A stretch of 64,000 bases of DNA from Avena insularis (lineage: Eukaryota; Streptophyta; Magnoliopsida; Poales; Poaceae): NCBI GenBank assembly GCA_023614405.1, contig CM042686.1, forward strand, positions 467,140,740-467,204,739. Reading direction: 5' to 3'. The position numbers and the translations under genes were made by a program. Position 1 is the stretch's first letter, and each line of letters opens with the position of its first letter. The notes beneath the pieces were generated by a model. That model did no database searches and had not been told where the DNA came from. It worked only from the letters and a program-made list of their open reading frames with translations. Of this stretch, positions 56,355 through 64,000 are shown in pieces.

Positions 56355-57470
56355 ATGGCACCTGCGCCGTTTGAGGAGGACATACCACCTGAACTAGGGG
56401 CGTTGGCAAGTATTGCTAATGCCTTGGGAGCAATGCTTGAGAACCAAAGGTGATTTGAAGAAAGTGTCAGGAGGAATGAGTTTGTTCCGCTACCTCCACC
56501 TCCCAAGCGAGGAGACATCAAGAGCTTTCTGAAGTTTAACCCGCGCCACTTTGAGGTGTCTGATCAGCCTCTGGACGCAGATGATTGGCTGCGTGAGATG
56601 TCAAGGTTGCTAATGACTGCTGATGTTCCTGAGCAAGAATGGGTAAAATGTGCCACTCACCTTCTGAAGGGAGACGCAACTCTGTGGTGGGAGAATTACC
56701 TGAAGGCAAACCACTCTGGTTTTTAGCCTAGTTGGGAGCAGTTCACTGGGGCTTTCAAAGAGCAATATCTGTCAGAAATTGTCATGGAAAGGATGAAAGA
56801 AGTGTTTCTCAACCTCAAGCAGGGCAATGACAATGTCAATACCTATATCAACAACTTCATGAATCTTTCTCGATATGGTGGCGATGAGATCTCTGATGAC
56901 AAGAAGAAGCAAAAGAGGTTCAGGCAAGGGCTCAATGCATCTATCAAGTATACAATCACTCATGCAAGGCCGGGGTCTTTTCTGGAACTCCAACATACAG
57001 CTCTGCAGGAAGAAGCAAGTAGGCAAGTGTTTGAGGAGTCCAAGAAACACAGCTGTGATGCAGCAAGCTCTTCAGCTATGACAACTCCTTCTAAGCGCCG
57101 CGTGTGGGTCCCTAATACCGCACCGTCGCTCCCAGCTCCACCAAGACCTTCAAGCTACGCGGCAAGGCCACCAAACTCCTTCACTGCTGCTCCCAGGGGC
57201 TACAACCACAACTACCCTGGAGCGCCCGGCGGAGTACCTGGCTATGCTGCTCCACATCCACCTGGTGCTTGTTACACCTTTGGGAACATTGGGCATCAAC
57301 ACCGGAGTTGTCCCATGAACAACAAAGCTCTTCCTCCACCACCTCCAAGACCTGCAGCAAGTTCTTCTATGGTTCGTGCACCTCCACCGCGGGCTCTCAA
57401 CATCAACACTAATCCCGGGTCTACTGTTGCTCGTGCCAACTGTGTCAACGTCGCTCAAGCCGAGCATGCA
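56355..57470 (+). pseudogene. D gag (broken)
   Basis: ATG at 56,355 (MAPAPFEEDIPPELGALASI). Gag core: FLKFNPRHFEVSDQPLDADD, WLREMSRLLMTADVPEQEW, LKGDATLWWENYLKANHSGF and [21 protein letters not shown] Pro-rich stretch precedes the nucleocapsid knuckle [15 protein letters not shown]. Its second Cys is Phe, so zinc binding is likely lost. TGA at 56,451 and TAG at 56,724 interrupt the same frame that continues into protease. The knuckle is C-x2-C-x4-H-x4-C in relatives. Confidence 0.87.
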
Positions 57471-58520
57471 CCTAGAGTTGTGATGGGTATGCTTCCTGTT
57501 AACTCAGTTCCTGCACGAGTTTTATTTGATTCTGGTGCATCACATTCATTCGTGTCATACAAGTTTGCGGAGAGTAATGGGTTACCTTCTGATGCTTTAC
57601 CAACTCGCCTCATGGTGCAATCTCCTAGATCAAACATGAGGGCTTCTAAAATCAGCCATGGCAATCAAATTGAGATTGGTGGTTCTTCGTTCCTGGCTTC
57701 CTTAATTATTCTGGGAAATTCTGGCATTGATGTTATCTTGGGCATGGATTGGTTAACAGCAAATGCAGCTATGATTGATTGTGCTGAACGCTCGGTTTCT
57801 CTGAAAATTCCTGAAGGCCATATAGTCTATTCCCCAAGTCTGACTCCTGCAATTCAGCTTTTCTCTTTGGCGGCTCTGAATAATGATGCTATGGAGGCTA
57901 TTCAGAGTGTTCCGGTGGTCTGTGAGTTCCAAGATGTTTTTCCTGAAGAGTTGCCAGGTATGCCTCCTGATCGAGAGGTCGAGTTTGTGATTGAGCTTGA
58001 ACCTGGAACCGCTCCTATCTCCAAGCGGCCTTATAAAATGGGTCCTGCTGAATTGGCTGAACTCAAACGTCAGCTTGATGAACAAGAGAAGTTGGGTTTC
58101 ATTCAGCACAGTACTTCTTCTTGGGGTAGCCCAACCATCTTTGTGAAGAAGCGAGACAAGACTAATAGACTTTGTGTTGACTATCGAGCTCTCAATGCTA
58201 AAACCATCAAGAATAAATATCCCCTTCCGCGGATTAATGATCTCTTCGATCAGCTAGTTGGAGCTGTGGTATTCTCTAAGCTTGACTTGAGAAGTGGATA
58301 CCATCAAATCAAGATTCGCAAGGAAGATGTTCCTAAAACAGCTTTCACCACCCGCTATGGCCTGTATGAGTACACGGTCATGTATTTCGGTCTCACCAAC
58401 GCACCTGCCACCTTCTCGAGGCTTATGAACTCGGTTTTCATGGAGTATCTTGATAAGTTCGTCGTGGTCTATCTGGATGACATTCTAGTCTATTCTAAGT
58501 CAAAGGAAGAACATGAATAA
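57471..58520 (+). pseudogene. D protease and reverse transcriptase (first part)
   Basis: Same frame as gag, open from 56,784 to TAA at 58,518. Protease active site [16 protein letters not shown] near 57,520; flap [10 protein letters not shown] near 57,728. [42 protein letters not shown] near 58,170, [18 protein letters not shown] and catalytic [12 protein letters not shown] near 58,465. The TAA falls in EEHE*HLR, where relatives have Gln or Glu. All catalytic aspartates are intact. Confidence 0.92.
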
Positions 58521-59265
58521 CACCTTCGGTGTGTCTTAAACAAGCTTCGTGAGAACCGCCTGTATGCAAAGTTCTCCAAGTGTGAGTTCTGGCTGCCTGA
58601 AGTCACCTACCTTGGTCACGTCATCTCTGCCAAGGGCATTGCCGTCAACCCAGAAACTGTTCGAACAATTGTTGACTGGCTTCCACCCAAAAATGTCAAA
58701 GAAGTCCGGAGTTTCCTTGGTTTGGCTAGTTCTTTGCCGTTTCGTTCAGAACTTCTCGAAGATTGCGAAGCCTCTTACCGATCTCCTCAAGAAAGGCAAG
58801 AAATACCTTTGGTCTCCTGCATGTCAAGCAAGCTTTGAAACCCTCAAAGAGAAGCTCACTTCCACACCAGTCTTGATTCCTCCAGATACATCAAAGCCTT
58901 TCCAGATATTCTGTGACGCCTCCTTGCAAGGATTGGGTGTGGTCCTTATGCAAGAAAAACAAGTTGTTTCTTATGCCTCTCGATAGTTGAAGACGCATGA
59001 GCTCAACTATCCAACACATGACCTTGAACTCGCAGCAGTTGTCTTTGCTTTGAAAATATGGAGGCACTACTTGCTCGGCAACCGTTGTGAAATCTTTTCT
59101 GATCACAAGAGTCTGAAGTATATCTTCACACAACCTGATCTCAACCTTCGTCAGAGGAGGTGGATTGAAGCAATTAATGATTTTGATCTGACCATCAACT
59201 ACACTCCGAGCAAAGCTAATGTCATGGCCAATGCTCTCAGCTGAAAAGCTTATGTCAACAACCTC
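58521..59265 (+). pseudogene. D reverse transcriptase thumb and RNase H (broken)
   Basis: [20 protein letters not shown] and [20 protein letters not shown] continue RT. A frameshift near 58,725 breaks the SFLGLA(S)YYRRF box. RNase H: FQIFCDASLQGLGVVLMQEK, TAG at 58,984 in [29 protein letters not shown] and [23 protein letters not shown] at 59,242 lies in ANALS*K. Relatives have Gln and Arg at these two sites, so both stops look like C-to-T changes. Confidence 0.9.
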
Positions 59266-60808
59266 ATGGTGGAAGAACAACAGCCTCTCTTGTGCGAGGA
59301 ATTCCGCCAGCTCTACCTTGAAATTGTGGATCAAGGGTATCTTCTGAACCTTCTAGCAACCCCTCTCTTGGAAGAAAAAGTTCGCTCCATTCAACTTGGT
59401 GATCCTTACACTAAAAAGATCATCTCCAACATTCATCTTCCGAAGTATGAGTCCTTCCACGTCGACGACCAAGGTGCTCTTTTCTTTGAACACCGGATGT
59501 TTGTTCCGAACTACCCGGGTTTAAGAGAGCAAGTTCTCAAGGAGGCGCATGATTCTGTTCTTTCTATCCACCCTGGCAGCACTAAAATGTACATGGACTT
59601 GAAAACACAGTATTGGTGGCCTGGGTTGAAACGACATTGTGCCGAGTATGTCTCAGAGTGTGATGTCTGCCGTAGAGTTAAAGCTGTCCATCAGAAACCT
59701 TCCGGTCTTCTACAACCATTGAAGCCTCCGGAATGGAAATGGGAGAAAGTAGAGATGGACTTCATAACTGGTTTTCCAAGGTCGCAGAAGGGCAACAATG
59801 CAATCTTTGTTGTCATCGACAGGCTTTCTAAAGTGGCTCACTTCTTTCCCGTCAAGGAAACAATTTCTGCAATTCAGTTGGCTGAGCTCTATATCAACAG
59901 AATTGTCTCTCTGTATGGGGTTCCTCTTGAGATCAGTTTAGACCGTGGAAGCATTTTCACTTCCAAGCTCTGGGGCAGTTTCCAAAATGCTTTGGGAACA
60001 AAGTTGAACTTCAGCACAGCTTACCATCCTTAGTCGCAAGGACAAGTTGAAAGGATCAATCAGATTCTGGAAGATATGCTCCGTGCTTGCGTTATCTCTT
60101 TCGGCATGAAGTGGGAAGAATGCCTTCCTTATGCTGAATTCTCTTACAACAATAGCTTCCAGAAAAGTCTAAAGATGGCACTATTTGAGGTTCTCTATGG
60201 ACGCAAATGCAGAACTCCGATTGGTTGGTCGGGCGCAGGTGAAAGAACATTGTTTGGCCCCGACATTGTAACTCAAGCGGAGGAGAAGGTTCACATCATT
60301 CTTGAAAACCTAAAAGGTTACTCAAAGTCGCCAGAAGAGCAACTATGACAGGAAGCACACGGACATGGAGTATGTCCCTAGTGATCTCGTTAACCTTCGT
60401 GTCACTCCCATGAGGGGCACGCACCGGTTTGGTATCAAAGGAAAGCTGGCTCCTAGATACATCGGTCCTTTCAAAGTTCGTGGAAGAAGAGGAGAAGTCG
60501 CTTATGCTCTTGAGCTCCCTGAAAAACTCAAGGTCCATGATGTTTTCCATATCTCTCAACTCAAGAAGTGCTTCAAGGATCCCGGCAGGACCGTGGACCA
60601 TGAACTCATCAATCTCCAAGAAGATCTGTCTTATCAAGAACACCCCATAAAAATCCTAGAAGTCACAGAAAGAAGGACTCGCAACAAGTCCATCAAGTTC
60701 TGCAAGGTGCAGTGGTCACACCATTCCATTGATGAAGCCACTTGGGAACGCGAGGACAAGCTCCGTGCCAAGTATCCTACCCTCTTCGTGTCTTCTTCTT
60801 CTTCCTAG
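59266..60808 (+). pseudogene. D integrase with chromodomain (broken)
   Basis: Zinc part HDSVLSIHPGSTKMYMDLKT ... CDVCRRVKAVHQKPSG; core VEMDFITGFPRS (Asp), ISLDRGSIFTSKLW (Asp) and HP*SQGQVERINQ (Glu). TAG at 60,031 replaces the Gln of the H-P-Q motif that E keeps as HPQTNGQ. A frameshift near 60,315 moves to the last frame with NLRVTPMRGTHRFGIKGKLA, VHDVFHISQLKKCFKDPG and the chromodomain IKILEVTERRTRNKSIKFCK ... WSHHSIDEATWEREDKLRAK. The end is Ser-rich (TAG near 60,806). Chromodomains are thought to guide insertion to heterochromatin. Confidence 0.92.
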
Positions 60809-60831
60809 AATCTCGGGGCGAGATTCCTGTT

Positions 60832-60845
60832 TAGTGGAGGAGAGT
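60832..60845 (+). other. Polypurine tract of D
   Basis: agtggaggagagt directly before the 3' LTR start TGTAGC. Confidence 0.8.
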
Positions 60846-63800
60846 TGTAGCATCCCATCTGTCTAACATCTGTAATGCTACATGGTCTAATAATAAAATG
60901 CTACTTCCTACATATAATTGTTGCACCATAATTATATCATGCTCATGTCATCACGCCACCTTGCATTTGAGCATCATATAAAACCCTTTTCATTTGGTTC
61001 TTCTCTCATATGCATTTATTAATTGTATTTGCCTCTTGATACATTGTAGTTGGTTCTTGATATATTGTTAATGCCCAAATTGAGTTGGGGGCATATCTTT
61101 TTCAACTCCACCACCTTTCTTTGTCACCACCCCATAATTCCACCATCCAACTAAATGTGAGCATTGCATTTTATTTGGGTTTACCTCTAGCTCATGTGGG
61201 TTGGGATGGGTCCACTTACAATTCCACATGTTCCCATATATGCACCATGTTGTTTTCACATTATTGGTATATGAGAGCCACATGGCCACCTTTGCATGCT
61301 TTGTGAGTGAAATCCCTTGTCAAGCTTCCTTATGGATTATTTTGAAGGTATGCTCATGTTGGGATATTTTTGAGGCTATTAAGCATCTAGTGGAACATAC
61401 ACACTAGCAAGTTCAAATTATATGCATCCTCCATCTACTCCACATGGAACATCCACCTTAATTCTTTTGGGCTTGGCCTTATACCTATATTTGTGGGAAT
61501 GCATGTGAATAAATGCCATGGGAATTTACTATTGTTTTCGCAAGTATAAACATGGCTTTTACTACTCATGCATGGGCCATGCAAAATCACCACCACCCTC
61601 TTTTATTTGGTTTTTCTTTGATTTTTGGAGTGAAGCATGGCTCTTTTGAAATCAAGTCTAGTTTGTTTAGATTTGATTCTCTCCACCATCCTAGAGGCTT
61701 CCTCTCTTTGTTTTGTGGGCATATGTTACATGCAATGGTACATGGGGCATATGTTCCTCCCTTCACCAAAATCTTTCACCCTAAACATCTCTCTCTCTCT
61801 CCATCTCATCTACCACCACCATGTGTTCAACAAAAACTCACTCACCCCCTCTCTTTTATCACCACCACCACTACTAGGCCGAGCCTCCCTGTACACCCCC
61901 GACTCGACCCACAACTCTCCCTGTCTAGACCTAGCCTATGCTGAGCCACCATGCCCCTCTTGCAACCCTAGCCGAACCCCATTCCTTCCTCCTTTGGCTT
62001 GGGCCAGCAACCACCATACCCCCCCAAGTTGCTCCTCTCTGACCCGTCTCCCCTCTCTTCTCGTTGCTACAGGACAAAATAGACATAGGGAGGGAGGAGG
62101 ACCTAGCCCGATCACCCCTCCTCACCTTTTACAAAAGCTACCACTCTCCCCATGTGCTCTACCCTCCTCCCTCATCTACCCCACACCTCACCCACCTCAG
62201 ACCCTATCTAGGAGGCGCCCAGATCCCTCTCTCCCCCTTGCTCTTCCCCTAGCCATGGCCATGGTCTTCATAAACCCTAGCCTCGGCCTCGGTTGTTAGC
62301 CGGTGGAGAAGTGGTGCCCAGAGGTGTGGATAGACGGGAAGCACTTCTACGCCGTTCTCACCGTCACCTCGCACCAGGAGCTGCCCCGGAGCTCGCCGGA
62401 GAAGCCTCGCCACCGCCGCGCCCGAGTTGGACTGTCGCCGCTGCCGCCAAGCCCCATCGCGGATCACCTCCACCTCTGCCTCTAGAACCGCTCACGTGAG
62501 CCTCTGGTGAGCCCCTCTACCCGCCGGACATGCTCTTCTCCTTCCTCTCATGCGGTATCGCCGCCGCACTCCGTCGAACGCTCAGCCTTGCCGCCACCAG
62601 CCACACAAGATGTACCCTCTGTTCTTCACGTTTTTCTCGTTGCTGGAGACCTTCTTCGCGAAATCCCCAAACACCAAAAACGTAGCCCTAACTTCCCTCT
62701 TCAAAACGACTAGCTATACGCCCAAAACCATCCACCATAGCTCTCGCCATCTTCTCCAGAAGATCGCGGTTTTTCCCTGTCAAAACTGCCTTCAGCACGT
62801 TTTTCCCGATCGGTAATTGACCTCTGTTCATCACCAGATCTCGGACAACCTGGTCCACCTCTGACGAAACCCCTAAGACAAAAGTTGTAGGCCTTAGTCT
62901 CCCCTACACTTTTGGTTTTTGTGGCTTCGCGAGATTCTTGATGGTTTGCTCGCAATCTTCTCCGAAACATCGGTCCAGCTAGCTGCAGATCTGTTTCAGT
63001 TTCGACAGTCCAGTTCACAGCCCAGACCTTTTTCTAAAAACACCCCTAGGAGAAGTTGTCCATCATAGACCAGTCCCCCCCGTGCCCTGGCTCGCCCACG
63101 TGTCCATCGCCCGCTGGCCGCGCGCGCGCTGTGGCCCCGCCGCTCGGAGGCCCACCTGTCATCCTCTGTGGCTAGGAAACCTCGAGGTGAGAAAAGTCTA
63201 GAGAAAACCCCCACCTTACCCATCGCCAGCTCACCGCGCTGAGTTAGTCGGGCCCCGCGCGTTAGCGTCTGTGGCTAGGTTCAGTTGTGTGCGAAAAGTT
63301 CTGTGACCTTTTTCTATATTAAAAATAATTCCAGAATTTGTTTATATGATTTTAAAATCCAGAAATTAATATCTTTATTTTGGCAATACCAAATAATACA
63401 AATAATATATGTTTTTGAATCAGAAAAATGTGAGGATTTCAAATCTGCCTTCCAAAATAACGTTTGACAAATCTAAATTTTCGAAATTGTTTAAATGCAA
63501 TAAAAATGCCTTTTCTTAATTAATTAATAACTTTAATTCCCCAACTCCAAATTTGACAAATAATATGTCTAAATCGATCAGCGCGACGAGCCCGTTCAGT
63601 TTATGCATTCCATGTTCTGAATTGCAGCATGCATCATATAAATATTAAGTGGACAGCAAGTTATATGGGAGCAAAACATGACTAAAACTTAATAAAATGC
63701 TTTATTCTTGTACCCCACACCTCACCCATGCCATGCTACATTATTGCCATGTAAATTGTGCATCATTCATCATGGCATACTTGTTTGCTTGTCGCATTTT

Positions 63801-64000
63801 AATTATATGCTTGTGCACTTTATTTATGTTGGCCCTTGTTTGTTTGGTTCTTCTTTCGAATAGACGCCGTGCAGGGGAAATATCAGGATCCCAGGAGTAC
63901 TACCCAGATCCGTCTCTCGCTTCAACTGATCTTCCAGGCAAGCACTACCACATGCTTGCATACATATAGTACCTATTGCCACTATCTTATTCTTGCATCA
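60846..64000 (+). repeat. D 3' LTR, first 3.2 kb (cut by the window end)
   Basis: tgtagcatcccatctg... matches 50,423 onward with 4 differences in the first 235 bp. It is about 250 bp shorter than the 5' LTR by position 63,860, mostly within the block 62,965-63,303. Confidence 0.95.

Larger units (their letters stand above)
27358..64000 (+). mobile_element. Element C: Athila-type Gypsy element hosting A, K and D; 3' end beyond the window
   Basis: 5' LTR in two parts around A, then PBS, gag, protease (split by K), a palindromic array, a promoter/intron candidate and an extra ORF split by D. No RT, RNase H or integrase lies between protease and the extra ORF, so C is gag-protease only unless those are past the window. 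The left LTR end is inferred from a TGATGATGGG start opposite a ...GGTATCA end; no TSD can be checked. Confidence 0.7.
50423..64000 (+). mobile_element. Element D: Tekay-type (chromodomain) Gypsy element, 3' end beyond the window
   Basis: 5' LTR 50,423-55,482 (5,060 bp), interior 55,483-60,845, 3' LTR from 60,846 cut by the window end. If the 3' LTR equals the first, D ends near 65,900. LTR ends are TGTAGCAT...GTTACA. Integrase is followed by a chromodomain, the mark of Tekay/Del chromoviruses. LTR divergence is about 2% outside hypervariable blocks. Confidence 0.93.

Overview
This window is repeat-dense intergenic DNA from a grass of the wheat/barley/oat group (Pooideae). The strongest clue is a Copia element whose LTR begins TGTTGGAGATATGCCC, typical of the Angela/BARE1/WIS group. 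The Gypsy neighbours also match lineages that fill Pooideae genomes: Athila, Tat/Retand and Tekay. I cannot tell Triticeae from Aveneae/Poeae. I found no host gene, rRNA, tRNA, MITE or CRISPR array. Nearly every base belongs to a nested LTR retrotransposon or a relic of one.

Left nest (about 1-25,900). Old fragments fill 1-3,570: a reversed Copia relic, a piece of a non-autonomous element and a reversed Tekay-like LTR end. A decayed Copia element (F, 3,571-4,268 and 23,477-25,900) is split by a Tat-type Gypsy element (E, 4,274-23,471, TSD AGAGG). E carries gag, protease, RT, two RNase H domains and integrase on the + strand. On the - strand it carries a multi-exon gene with small GT-AG introns. 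A young non-autonomous element (B, 14,771-21,272, TSD GCGAT) sits inside that antisense gene.

Right nest (about 27,358 to the window end). An Athila-type element (C, gag and protease only, plus an extra ORF) holds three insertions. These are an Athila-type element A in its 5' LTR (28,070-38,403, TSD CATCA), a minus-strand Angela/BARE-like Copia element K in its protease (40,471-49,081, TSD GTTTC), and a Tekay-type Gypsy element D in its extra ORF (50,423 to beyond the window). A in turn holds a reversed solo LTR (S, 35,275-36,690, TSD ACTAC) of B's family. An Athila-like LTR relic (25,901-27,357) lies between the two nests.

The most notable signals are: (1) the spliced antisense gene in E, with consistent reading phase over five exons; (2) a palindromic module built from AACTATACG/CGTATAGTT half-sites, found in the LTRs of A and C and again as arrays just before the extra ORFs of both; (3) an internal promoter and 5'-UTR intron candidate ahead of C's extra ORF; (4) premature stops that look like methylation-driven C-to-T decay, one of them checked by a local duplication that kept CAG; (5) LTR pairs that are nearly identical except for sharply diverged patches. 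All boundaries come from reading LTR ends and target-site duplications by eye; divergence figures are hand counts over short stretches.
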